64,000 bases of DNA from Dendrophyllia cribrosa (lineage: Eukaryota > Cnidaria > Anthozoa > Scleractinia > Dendrophylliidae): the NCBI GenBank assembly GCA_024195265.1, contig JAJLRJ010000007.1, positions 32,316,948 to 32,380,947 of the forward strand, given 5' to 3'. Position 1 is the stretch's first letter. Each line of letters begins with the position of its first letter. This document shows positions 46,745-58,669 of this stretch, in pieces. A program made the position numbers and the translations under genes. The notes beneath the pieces were generated by a model. It was given only the letters and a program-made list of their open reading frames with translations, did no database searches and was not told the DNA's origin.

Positions 46745-47275
46745 GCTGCCCACTTTACAGAGGTGCCCACCTTCAAGGGTATCCACTTTACAGAGGTGTC
46801 CACCTTACAATGGTGTCCACCTTACAGAGGTGTCCACCTTACAATGGTGTCCACATTACAATGGTGTTCGCCTTACAGAGGTGTCAACCTTACAATGGTT
46901 TCCACCTTACAATGGTGTCCACATTACAATGGTGTCCACATTACAATGGTGTTCGCCTTACAGAGGTCTCCACAATACAATGGTGTTCGTCTTACAGAGG
47001 TGTCCACAATACAATGGTGTCCACCTTACAGAGGTGTCCACAATACAATAGTGTTCGTCTTACAGAGGTGTCCACAATACAATGGTGTTCGTCTTACAGA
47101 GGTGTCCACAATACAATGGTGTTCGTCTTACAGAGGTGTCCACAATACAATGGTGTTCGCCTTACAGAGGTGTCCACAATACAATGGTGTTCGTCTTACA
47201 GAGGTGTCCACCTTACAATGGTGTCCACCTTACAGAGGTGTCCACCTTACAGTGGTGTCCACCTTACAATACAAT
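46745..47275. repeat. 17-bp minisatellite, left block
   Basis: About 31 units of 17 bp, consensus AATGGTGTCCACCTTAC with the main variant AGAGGTGTCCACCTTAC. Sub-variants carry GTTCGTCTTAC, GTTCGCCTTAC or CACAATAC. The two main variants often alternate, which gives a 34-bp higher-order period. Long frames in all three phases (STLQWCPPYNGVHL) are produced by the repeat. Confidence 0.92.
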
Positions 47276-47278
47276 ACT

Positions 47279-49519
47279 ACAATACTACAATAGCAAGCTT
47301 CATAGATTGGAGGAAACTATTGAAAACTCAGATGCGACAAATTTTTGGAAATGTCTAAAATCAATGGATGACACCATTAAAGCGAAAGATATTCCTTTAG
47401 TGTCGGAAGAAAATTGGCTGCTACACTTTCAATCTCTTCACTCTAATGAACCGCTTAATCCCACCCAGCAGATAATCCGTGATGAACTAAAAGTAGAAGA
47501 AGATCGTAAACAACAATTTCGTCCGTTAGATTACTTGATTACCGAAAATGAAATACGAAAAGCTGCCAAAAAGTTAGAGAACAACAAATCTTCTTTTTCA
47601 GATAAAATTAGAAATGAAATGATTAAAGCTAGTCTTAATGACCTAATGCCTGTTTACTACAAACTGTTTAATGCAGTTCTAAGTTGTACTTCAGGTACCA
47701 TGCCCCAGACATGGTGTGGGGGTCTCATTACACCAATTTATAAATCAGGCGGAAGAAGCGATCCGTCAAACTACCGTGGTATCTGTGTTTCAAGCTGTCT
47801 GGGAAAACTATTTTGTTCTATTTTAAACCAAAGACTTCTCGAATATGTCGCCTCAAATAATATACTTTACAAATCACAGATTGGCTTCTTGCCAAACAAT
47901 CGTACAGCAGACCATGTCTTCACACTTCGAACCCTGATAGACAAATACGTTCATAATCACAATGAAAAAATTTATGCTTGTTTTGTAGATTTTAGAAAAG
48001 CTTTTGACTCAGTTTGGCACCATGGGCTCTTGAATAAGATATTGCAAATTAATGTAGGAGGCTGCTTTTACAATTTAATTAAAAGCCTTTATTCCAAGTC
48101 TTCTTGTTCAATAAAAATTGGTCAAAGCCAAACACGACCCTTTCAATACGCGAGAGGTGTCAACAAGGCTGTATTTTAAGTCCACTACTTTTCAACCTTT
48201 ACATTAACGATTTACCTTTTTCATTTGAAAATATTTTGTCTGATCCTTTTGTTCTACCAAACGGCACAAAATTAAACTCTCTTTTTTATGCGGACGATTT
48301 AATCATTTTATCACGTTCTAAAACAGGTCTACAAAATTGTCTTAATGCACTATCATCATACTGCAACACGTGGATGTTAAGCATAAATCCCAAAAAAACC
48401 AAGATTATGGTTTTTCAAAAACGCGCAAGAAAATGTTCTGAATATAGATTTTATGTGAATAATCAAATTATTGATGCTGTACAAGATTACACTTATTTAG
48501 GAACTAAAATTTCCTCTTCAGGAAATTTTAAAGTCTCACTTGATCATCTAAAAGAGAAAGCACTTCACGCTCTTTTCAGTCTGAGACGACACACAGATTT
48601 TAGTAAGCTAAATCCGTCCCTTGCCTGTAAAATTTTTGATACAATGATATCCCCAATTTTGCTTTATAATAGTGAAATTTGGGGTGGATATACCAAATCT
48701 GATTTTAAGGCTTGGGATAGCTCACAAATTGAAAGAACGCATCTCCAGTTTTGTAAACGCTACCTTCAAGTGAGTAATAAGGCTTCTAATATTGCGTGCA
48801 GAGCTGAACTTGGTCGATTTCCTCTAAATATTGCCATTAATCTAAGAATTCTCAACTACTTGTTATACCTTCAAAATAAACCCCAAGACTCTTTTGTTAA
48901 ACAATCTTTCTTAATCTCATTGGATCTTCACTCGAATGGTAAAATTAGCTTTCACTCTAACCTTATGAAGATATCCGAATATTTTAATTTCAGAAATTTT
49001 AACCCCGATTTATTAAACACCGCTGAAGTCAAACACTGTACAAATTTAATAAAACAGAAATATATTTCTTATTGGCAACATGTACTTCAGCATTCTCAAA
49101 AACTAGAATTTTATAAGAGTTTTAGGAATGAATATACCCCCTCAAATTATCTAGGCCTAACTAGAAGAGCATCTGATAGGAGGGTATTAACTAAATTACG
49201 TACAAGTAAGCATAAACTTATGATCGAACTGGGCAGATACAACAAAATTCCCATAGACAAAAGGCTTTGCCCAGTTTGTGGTTCAAATCAAATCGAAGAC
49301 GAAATTCATTTTCTTTTCTATTGTTCAAAATACGCAACAATAAGAGATAATTTTTACAATAAAATACAGACTTTTATACCAAATATTAGCCATTTACCTG
49401 TAACTGAATTGATCATAGAATTAATGAATTCTTTCATTTACTTTGTAAACATGCAATTAATTAAATTTATTTCATCTTGTTTTGATTCTCGAGATAAAAT
49501 TGTTACCGATGTAATTTAA
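47279..49519 (+). pseudogene. LINE reverse transcriptase, one frameshift
   Basis: The first frame (to about 48160) carries GGLITPIYKSGGRSDPSNYR, then ILYKSQIGFLPNNRTADHVF and ACFVDFRKAFDSVWHHGLL (RT motif A). The second frame (from about 48160) carries QQGCILSPLLFNLYINDLP (motif B), SLFYADDLIILS (catalytic YADD), LSINPKKTKIMVF and YLGTKISSSGNF. It ends in a CPVCGSNQIEDEIHFLFYCS zinc-binding module typical of LINE C-termini. The shift lies between the Gly-Val and the Gln-Gly-Cys of motif B, consistent with a one-base loss. Catalytic Asp residues are intact on each side. With no endonuclease and a broken frame it is inactive. Confidence 0.85.
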
Positions 49520-49645
49520 TTATTCCAACGTGAATATCATTACCATTTTTGTTTTCTTTCCTTTTGTTAGTTAGTTGTAAGATTTTGCAATATTGTAAAA
49601 TCTACAGTCATGCAAATAAAGCTAAATGTTGTTGTTGTTGTTGTA
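47279..49645 (+). mobile_element. 5'-truncated LINE (non-LTR retrotransposon)
   Basis: It begins abruptly inside the minisatellite without an endonuclease domain and ends with ATGCAAATAAAGC and a (TTG)n tail. The tail runs straight into the resumed minisatellite. 5' truncation and a microsatellite tail are typical of CR1/L2-like LINEs. The reverse transcriptase it encodes is described separately. Confidence 0.85.
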
Positions 49646-50105
49646 CAATGGTGTCCACCTTAAAAAGGTGTCCACCTTACAATGGTGTCCACCTTACAAT
49701 GGTATCTACCTTACAATGATGTCCACCTTTCAATGGTGTCCACCTTACAGAGGTGTCCACCTAACAAATGGTGTCCACCTTTCAATGGTGTCCACCTTAC
49801 AGAGGTTTTCACCTTACAATGTTGTCCATCTTACAGAGGTGTCCACCTTGCAATGGTGTCCACCTTACAGAGGTGTCCACCTTACAGTGGTGTCCACCTT
49901 ACAATGGTGTCCACCTTAAAGAGGTGTCCACCTTACAGAGGTGTCCACCTTACAGAGGTGTCTACCTTACAATGGTGTCCACCTTACAATGGTGTCCATC
50001 TTACAGAAGCGTCCATCTTACAGGGGTGTCCACTTTACAGAGGTGTTCACCTTACAGAGGTGTCCATCTTACAGAGGTGTCCACCTTACAGTGGTGTCCG
50101 CCTTG
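49646..50105. repeat. 17-bp minisatellite, right block
   Basis: About 27 units of the same AATGGTGTCCACCTTAC / AGAGGTGTCCACCTTAC array resume directly after the LINE tail. This block lacks the GTTCGTCTTAC and CACAATAC variants common on the left, so the two sides have different internal histories. Confidence 0.92.
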
Positions 50106-50109
50106 AAAA

Positions 50110-51155
50110 AATTGACTGTATTCATCAAATTGTCTCGATATCCAAATATGGTCCGTAAACCATTGATATCTGTTTCATGCAATGTTCAGTCAGTCGGCTT
50201 TGAGACGGAAGTTTTGAAAAACGTAAAACAATTTTTTAGGACATTTTAACACCATGGAGGATAATCTTCGAAGACTGTACATTCTCCTTTAGCTTACGAA
50301 TCGAATGTAAGCTTAAACACCGGCCCATTTTCCGTCAGAAATTCAGGCCCATTTTCAGGCAGAAGTTTACGTTAGTAAATCCGGACTGCCTTGGTTGCTG
50401 CCCTCCTACATAACAACGTTCGCTTTTATTTCCTGAATTAAAAATGAATTCATTTTTTCAACTGATTTGTAGGCCGAACAGGCTTTAGAAATGAAGAGCA
50501 TACTGCTCTGATGCCGCGTACTGCATGAAATTGATCTGGATACCATCATACCATAGATACAGTTTGCAAACCTTTCAATATTTTCAAACCTAATAAGTGT
50601 TATAGCGAGGATCAGCCAAGCAATTTGCATTTCCTTTCCTTCTCGCAAGAATTGTTGGGCGACCACAGACAAAAACTAGGCACGCAATGTACACTGGTTG
50701 AAACGGACCCTTTTATTAAAGTGATTAAGAGGAAACGGCCTGTTACGTTACTCTAAATGGCCTTTTCGATTGAGGAAATCAAGTCCTATCTCCTGCGTCG
50801 AACCTCTTGAAAACCGACTAACCCACAACAGAACACCAGTGATTTGTATCGCTAGCAAGAGATCACTGATCCCCTAAGTAAATAAATATTTATCACTTCA
50901 ATGTTTAGATCATGGAAATAGAATGCGGCTCAGAAGGAACAAAGTTAGGCTTGCCATTTTGGTAAAAATTGGTCTCCATTGACAAAAGTTTATATCAAAT
51001 ATATGGCTACGAAATGAGGTAAAGTGACTAGAAAGTTATGAAAATACATTCACTAATTTGACATTTCCAGAAGCAAATCGATGTATTCCTAAAGGTGCCA
51101 AACTTTGTTTGACGTCTATTTTATATCTACTTTCTGTGAACTGCTAGTTTAATAA
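50110..51155. other. intergenic, nothing recognised
   Basis: An 88-codon minus frame (50406-50672) has no support. A short repeat of GGCCCATTTTC..CAG lies near 50320-50365. Confidence 0.4.
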
Positions 51156-51160
51156 GCTCT

Positions 51161-51170
51161 TATAAAAAGG
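51161..51170 (+). promoter_or_regulatory. TATA-like box
   Basis: TATAAAAAGG lies 275 bp before the signal-peptide exon at 51436. Transcription from near 51190 followed by a short 5' intron would fit, since that exon begins with an acceptor and has no complete ATG. Confidence 0.4.
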
Positions 51171-51435
51171 AATCGCCTCGTAAAATGAACGTTGGCTTTG
51201 TTATGGTTTAGTTTTCACTCCGTGTGCCAATTGTTCTGATGGGCGAGATAACAATGTAACACATGTTTGAATTACATGAATTCTTGAAGCAGGTGCTTAA
51301 AAAAATTTCCGATAAATATTCTTTAACGAAAAAATCGTTCTTGCTTTCACACGGTTATCGTAATTTATTTTCTTACGTCTATTATTTTTAAAATGTATAT
51401 TAATTAAAATTTAAGCTTTCATTTCCTTTTCACAG

Positions 51436-54400
51436 AGTGGAACATAATATTGTGGTCGGTCTGCTGGTCTTTGTGTTGGCGAAGGGAACCTGGTCACTCT
51501 CAACAGGTAAACATTCACATTTTGTGTGTTCCACAGCAACTTTGTTATTGTGTCTGTACTGAATCAACACTAAAAACATATAGCTACGAAGCTTGCAAAT
51601 AAAGACACTGAAGGGGAAGGTAGATGTACGTGTTCCTTTCGTTATCCAAATGATATACATGCAGAAACAGTGACAGAAAAGATGTCATGCAGTCGAACCT
51701 CCATGTGCCACCACCTGTTCTAAGAGACCAACTCTCCTAAGCGACCACTTTTCCAAATTTCATTTTTTCCCAGTCAAATCATTACTCGGAATCTCTCATA
51801 AGCGCCCACCGCTCGTAAGCGACCGTAACCACTTTCAACGCTGGTGGTTTTAATTTTTCTATTATTTTTAACCACTGGTAAGCGACCACTCGTCCACATT
51901 TCTATGTCACTACAGGCGCAAATTGTATAATACGTTACAGTACAATTCCAATAAAACGTTTATATGATGCATTATTTTCCACTGATAGGTGTTCTGTGCA
52001 TTATAATTACTACAGGTTCGTATGATTCCACATTAAGACCCCCTTTGGTCTGACCTCCCGTAAGCGACCACTTTGGCTTTGTATTTTGTATTTTAGTTAA
52101 AAAAGGCGATGTATTTTTTCCATGCTCAACAACTGCCAATTAATTCCTAATATTAAGTAAGTATCCATTGATCATTCGATAACGGAACAGATAACGCCCA
52201 AAACATGTGACACATCATTCATGATTTAACAATAGTGCTAGTCTAATTGGGTCACATGGGCATCTGGTCAACCTCTCATTATTTGGAATTCTTGACCAAT
52301 CACGTCCATGTTTGAGGACTGGATGAATCAAATTTGTCATTACTGTAGAAAATCCTACGACTGTTCGAGATATCGAGATTATACTGCAGTTGAAAGTGAT
52401 TATAGGTACGTGCTGTTAAAAGAACTCGAGGGAGCAGAGTCAGTGTTCTGATTTTATTTTCTTGTACTTGTTACAGACTCCTACTCACCTCACAACAGTG
52501 GTCTGCGCCAAAGAAAAGATTTAACTCAAGACAATGATAACACTGAGTTTGTAAGAAGGTTAATAAGCAAACGGTTTGTTAGAGAGGAAAAAGCTAGGAA
52601 ACACTCCAATGTTGCCATTGAAAATGAAGTGGTTGGACAAAACAGAAGTACTCAACAGCATCACACAAATAAAGTTCAAGATCCTGTCCAAAACGTAACA
52701 GAAGGACCCCAAATTTCCAAAACTCCACATTTGCTGGCTGATAACGGAATATTAGGCATTTCAGATGTTGAAGATAGCGCTAAGTGGGCAGCTTCGGAAA
52801 TAAAGAAAATACCAGCGAAACCCAACAGCAAGGAGAAACAGTCTGAAGTATTCCAGAGCAAACAAAATACCGAAAATGGTACAACTGCTACAAATACTTC
52901 AAGAGTCGTTTCGCCACAAATGATCGCACAAATTTCTCAACCTGCTGAGAAGATAGGAGATGTACATACAATTGGAGTAAATGTTACGAAGTTAAAGGCT
53001 CTGCAGCCTTCCAATGAAAATACAGCATTCGGAATGAACACTACAAAAGCCATGATTCAGAGTAGCAAGTTGTCTCAGGGCGGAGAAGCAAAAGATCCAG
53101 AAAATATTAATTTGACGGAAAGTTTACAACAAGGCAATATGATAACTGTAGGAACAAAAGTTGAATCACAGATTCAAAATGCAGCAATTCAAACGCCTTC
53201 GGCAAATTTGATTGGTCAGTCTTATGCTACTAATGAACATACAACAGTGCAACCATTTTTAGCAGATGTATATAGTATAAAAGCGCCCAACGGCACCAAG
53301 TTTAAAGTAACAGTGGCTCAGACAAATTCTCAGGCTATGCATAACAATGTAACAGCTAGTTTGGTGAAAACTCCTGCGAAGCTCCTGTTACAGCCAAACC
53401 TGACAACAAGCAATGAGTTGTTTCCGTCTAAAAGCATTGCTGCAAACAATAAGGAAGAAGACGAAAACGCACCTTCGCTTTCTGTCAATGTCATAAGTTT
53501 AAGAAAAGGGCAGTCGTTTGACATGCAGATGCCAACTTCAATATCATCAAAAGGCACTTACCAGGATAATCACTTCCATCTGGCACCACACGTAACCTTG
53601 TCATCTGAATACTTATCAGATGGGTTGCAAAGTAATTCCAGTGACTTTCTGAATAAAACCGTTGATAAGGTCAATGCGGAAGAGCAAGGAAATGGAAAGC
53701 TTCTACAAAAGTTGAATTCAGATATTGTTGCCGCTAAAGGAGAATCCTTGACCAGTAACATAAACTCTGGTAGTAAAGTTACTGATGAAGCTATCCGTGA
53801 AGAAACGCCAGCTGGTAGAACCTTTGCAGACAAAATTTTGGAAGCTAGCTCAAACCAGGATTTACTAAATCAAAAGGTTAAACATGCCCAACAAGCCCAA
53901 CAAGATGAAGGTCTTGCGAGAGCTCTAAACCAATCTTCAGTTTCCTCCATTATCTTTTCTGCTAATGAGGCTATTTCTAATAGCGACATGCAAGTGTTTT
54001 CAAAGAAAAGCACACAGGGGAGACTTCATGCCAGAGGTAAAGGGCATCGGAGCAAGCGAAGTAGTTATTTCCACCGTTTGCCTGAACATCATAGAAAACG
54101 CAAGAAGCCTCATCAGAGAGCCACTGCGCGTCAAGTCATCAATCTTGGTAACCACTTCCTATGGTTTGGTGACCAAGGTGCAGTTGATGCCAACGGCTTT
54201 CCACGCCACAATACAGCTACTGAAAATCCCCAATACAGCGTAAACAGTTACGTCTCAAAGTTTCTTAATTCAGCCAATGAAAAGGAAGGAGCCAGTGCAA
54301 CAAAAGGTTATAAAGCCCTGCAAAACGCTTTGAGTTCTATGGAATCCAACCAAGAAGAGGAAGGTGACTCTTCGTTTCAGTATGGTATCTCAGGCAATAA

Positions 54401-56735
54401 AGATACCAATCAAGGACAAACTCCTACAAGCGTTGTTATTCAAGATGATGCAGGAAAACCAGTATATCAGGGAGTTGTTAATATCGTTAAGTTAAATAAT
54501 ACGAAATCTAATGACAATGTAAGCTCTGAAGTAGAACACCAAAACCATGATGATCGCGAGGATGAAGCCTCAAACAAAACTGGTTCTCGAGCTGAACCGG
54601 ATTCATTGACGGACATGAACATTAACAAACAAAGCGCAACTTCCACTACGAATAACACATCGCTAACCTCGCTACAAGATGACGACAAAAAGGTGAACCA
54701 AACTGAAACACCGGATGCTACAGGTCGTGCAAATGATACAAATTCTACTGCGTCCAAAGAAATTAATGCTGATCAAAAACAGACTCAGGAAATAAAAGAC
54801 GTTAGCCAGGGTGAACAAAAGAAAATTGTTGCCGAACAAATGCAATCTGAATATCAAGACCAACAAAAACCGTCGAGTAAAACAAAACCATCCGCTATCA
54901 TAAAGCAACTGACTACAAACTCTAATGAACCTGAGACGTACCATCTTGTAGTAAATGATGCAGGAAAAAAGATAACAAATGCAAATGGACATGTTACCGT
55001 TATTATTTCAGGTCCAACTGCAAGTCAAGCCTCTATGTCCTCGGAAAACACTTTATTGATACCGCAAACTAAAACCCCTGCTTCGTCCTCAGAAAATGCT
55101 AACATTTCTTATAACGAGAAGCATCTTTCGACATTAAGCGATGATCAAAGTTTCTTGACCCAATCTGACCAGTTATCACAAAGCTTGAGCAATGGATCTC
55201 GAGGCAATACCTCTCAATCTTCACTAAACGTTGGAACCAATGGATCCCTGTCACTTCTTCAGGAAGATGCTCTTTCAGCATTGAAAATTTCTGAAGGCAT
55301 AGAGGGACAACTAAACAAGGGTCAACCTCAAATGGAAATAGAAAACCAAAGTCAGAAGGTTTCGACGGCAGGAACAAACCAAAATAAAACTGTTAATGCC
55401 CAAAGTACAGAGTCATTAATGCAGGAAGGACACCATTTTGTCAACGTCGGCCAGGATCTTACAGGTGGGGTCGATGGTCTTCAAATGGAAGAAGTTTCGC
55501 GCCCTAACATACAAGAAGAGCAGAAGCAAGAAAATGAAAATCTTCTCATGGAACCACCTGGTGGTAGATACATGGAGGGACTTGAAAAGTCTTTGGCGGA
55601 ACAATCTCAAGATGTTCCCACACTGAATATCGTTTTAGATCCATCGCAAAAAATTGGCGGATCACTCTCAGTTGGTGGAAAAGTAGTTCCAATTGCGTCA
55701 GACAAAGCAGAAGGAGGTCCTACACATTTTTCAGCCGGTCATAAACAACAATTAGACTGCCATGCGGACCCTAAAAATGGAAAGACGACAGTGACAATTT
55801 TGACGTGTCAAAAGAAACAAAGTCTACCAAATATACCTCAGTCTTTAAGTAAACAAGATGAAGCTTATTATGGCAACGGGCAAATGACTGGTGGACCCGC
55901 TTTACAGCTAGACCAGGTGATGACTGTGCTCAATGATCAAGTGAAGGCGACAATTAACAAGGAAATGAAATCGGAAAGTAAAGACATACAGAAAATGCTA
56001 ACAGGTATGAACGCACCGAGTACTACTCTTATGGATGCTGATGAAGCATCTTCTCAACCACCTCAGCGTTCATCCATGGTGGGACCAGAAGAAAGCTATA
56101 CCTCACTATCTGAAGACGAAGAGCATGACAGATGGGAAAGTCGCCGTCCTCACCACCGGAGAATGCATCATTTTGGGTTTCCCCATCATCTTGGATTCCC
56201 CAATTATCTTGGATTTCTTAATCATGCACTTCCTCCCCATAGGCGACATTTCTGGGGATTTCATCGTCCTTCCAATCCCTTCGTGGTGATGGCTCATAAA
56301 GATCATAGTGGCGAAGGTTACTGGGATTACCAGCACAACATTTTTATTCCTCGTGAAGATGACGATGACGATGAAGAGGAAGACAGAAGAGAAAAACATT
56401 GGATCCCATATGCCCTACAAGGTCACAAAAAAGGGAACTGGTTTATGCCTCATTCAACATTTCATCAGCCCCTTTTTTCTCCGTTCACACATCGAGATTT
56501 GTTTCATCTTCGTCTACCCACGATTTTCGGAAGATCAGGCCCTTGGAAGCCTCTTAAGAACAAGCAAGAACAGGGTGCTAAGAGAACGGCAGTGGTGCAT
56601 AAGACGGTTAGAGGAGATAGAGACACTTGTAGACCAATCATTGAGGGCCCATCACCTCCTCTAAAAGGTGAATGGGAATACTTAGGAAAAGTTCTGTGTA
56701 GCTGTCCTTGTGGGCTAAGCGATGCTGAGTGGTGA
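51436..56735 (+). CDS. giant secreted N-glycosylated disordered protein, about 1442 aa
   Basis: Exons are 51436(or 51438)-51506 and 52477-56735, phase 1. The first exon encodes IVVGLLVFVLAKGTWSLST, a clear signal peptide, but no whole ATG. If the acceptor is AG at 51436-51437, the exon starts TG and an upstream exon ending in A would give a split start codon. Otherwise a short upstream coding exon is missing. The mature region is Ser/Asn/Gln/Thr/Lys-rich with more than twenty N-x-S/T sequons (NVT, NGT, NTS, NLT, NQS, NQT). At about residue 548 is RSKRSS, a probable convertase site, then HHRKRKKPHQR. At about residue 1240 HDRW opens a His/Phe/Gly block (FGFPHHLGFPNYLGFLNHAL). A DDDDDEEED run follows at about 1317. 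Six cysteines lie in the last 330 residues, the final three as CSCPC. No known domain. Confidence 0.82.
51690..52085. mobile_element. MITE-like element with GTCGAACCTCC ends, in intron
   Basis: Words such as CTAAGCGACCACTTTTCC, GTAAGCGACC and CTGACCTCCCGTAAGCGACC recur in this stretch. They are typical of a degraded inverted-repeat element resembling the GACCACC family at 3620. It lies in the intron between the signal-peptide exon and the long exon of the gene ending at 56735. Confidence 0.45.
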
Positions 56736-56739
56736 TAAA

Positions 56740-58275
56740 ATAAGCAAAAGAAAATAACTAATGATTTCTATAAAAATGCTCATAAATGTCATTAACTGAT
56801 TTTCAAAATTATGTTGTGTAATCTTTCCCCATTTTTTACGTCACTGACACTGACAGCAATGTCACGTGATACCTACAAACACTTTCATGTGATTAGATAT
56901 TTAGACGTAAATCATACGAAGTAAGAAGAAATTTTTTGATGGATGACACGGATTTCTAAATTCCCCGCGGGGGTCTTGTAAAGCTTTTTACCATGCTTCA
57001 AGTTGTCTGAGAAAGGAAAGACAATTACAAATGCTGTTTGAAGAATATTTCCCTCAAATATAGTTACGTATTCAAACAACTAAAGCAAATCGTTAAAACA
57101 GTGTATAGCCTTGCATAGGGTCATGATGTGTTTCTCAGGTTGTATTGTAAAATTGCTGGGTAGGACGAGAGTTTACGATTGCACCAGGAACATCATTTTT
57201 ACCCAACTATCCATTAGTACTTGTTAGCTTCTTAATATGAGAAAAGGTGCTTCGTAAATTGATGGCATGTGAACATGGTATTGTTTAAATGACAAAGCAC
57301 CTCAAACGTTTAGAGCTGACATACAAAATCAAACTGCTAAACAGATAAGCTACCTTGTTATTTGTTTTATTCGTAGAACGACGTAAATACAATTCAATGG
57401 AATTGTGGAAATTATTGTATATGTTATTGTGACTTGAATGCTATAAAACAAGTCTTGAAATAATGCATGATATTAAGCAGAAGTGAATTAACCTTTATCA
57501 ATATTAATCATTGCCAATGCCTTTAAAGGGCGTCAGTTTACTTTAAGAGATTGTTTGACATCCCTCCTTAATAGGATAGTCTATTTATGTAGTCATAGAT
57601 TTAATGGTCTGCGAGGCTCCATTAAGTAATAGTCAGTTTGAAAGCCAGCTTTTATTTGATCTGTCCTGTAATAAAATGATTGAAACGTTAACATTGGTCT
57701 TTACTCATTCTTTTATAATAATCACTTGTATTTTCCTCCAATCAATCGACCAAGTACATATTTCCCTTAATATATGTCTTTGTAGCATTTTTTGGCGGCT
57801 GCTGTAAAACTAAAAGAATAAGTTGATAAAAAAGTAGAGTTAAAGGTGCTTAACAATTACACAGAAAAACTAGAAATTCCAGTGGGAAAATCAAATGGTA
57901 CGCATCATTCCGTTGTAGGTTGGAATGATGCATTTTTTTGTTTTCTATAGTTTTTGCGCATTTTGTTTCTTTTATTTCTTCCATAATCTGACATTTAATC
58001 ATTTAATCATTTAATGTCTACCCATTTAAATTCCAAACGGAGATTTTATGTAAACGGCAACCACCCAGTGTTTCTGTCTCGGACTATCAGGACGTTTAGC
58101 ATCCCTTGAAAACTGGAACTGACACCCCAAAGCGGTCAACATGCAATTTCCGAATTGTCTGATCTACAATACCATACACATACATCTATCTACATACCTT
58201 ACATCTATAAGCGGCCTGGGTGCTTATATTAATTTTCCAAACTCGAATAAAACATGTAAAACATGTAAAACATGC
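56740..58275. other. 3' flank and intergenic
   Basis: No gene recognised. Short repeats such as ATTTAATCATTTAATC (about 58000) and CATGTAAAACATGTAAAAC (about 58255) are present. Confidence 0.4.
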
Positions 58276-58281
58276 GCTTAA

Positions 58282-58607
58282 GGTGGCTCACAACAGTTTC
58301 TAGTAATTTTCAACAGTTTCACTTTGATGGATCAAAACAACAATTTTTTATCAGTTGATGCTACAATAATGGTATCAAACAAATGCCTAGTCATATGTGA
58401 ACAAGTTACGTCATCGTCATGACGTAATATGCTACCATAGCAACAATATAACCTGTTAAAGACACCCTTAATTTTAGCTTTAAGTGTTATAAACTAACAA
58501 ACAAGCTCAATGACCCCCATTCTTTATTATCGAATTGCAGTAAGCATGTTAAGACACAACTTTTTGCAAAGTTTAAAAAAATTCTTGGGGAGCTGTTCAG
58601 AGCCACC
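58282..58607. mobile_element. TTAA-flanked MITE, GGTGGCTC ends
   Basis: GGTGGCTC at the left and GAGCCACC at the right are each bounded by TTAA (58278-58281 and 58608-58611). A second, very small TTAA-GGTGG ... CCACC-TTAA pair lies immediately downstream (about 58627-58665). The TTAA target suggests piggyBac-type mobilisation. Confidence 0.6.
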
Positions 58608-58669
58608 TTAAATTTTCGAAAATTTAAGGTGGAAAATGCCAGGAACTATTGCGAGCCACCTTAATCAAA

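Noticed and set aside
46700..47358. Long overlapping frames with STLQWCPPYNGVHL repeats
   Set aside because: A 17-bp repeat without stop codons opens all frames; no start context, signal peptide or splice sites.
46745..50105. CRISPR-like regular array
   Set aside because: Units are contiguous 17-mers with no spacers, in a eukaryotic genome with introns and LINEs.
54672..54992. 106-codon minus-strand frame
   Set aside because: Antisense to the long exon of the 51436 gene, whose frame is open for over 4 kb.
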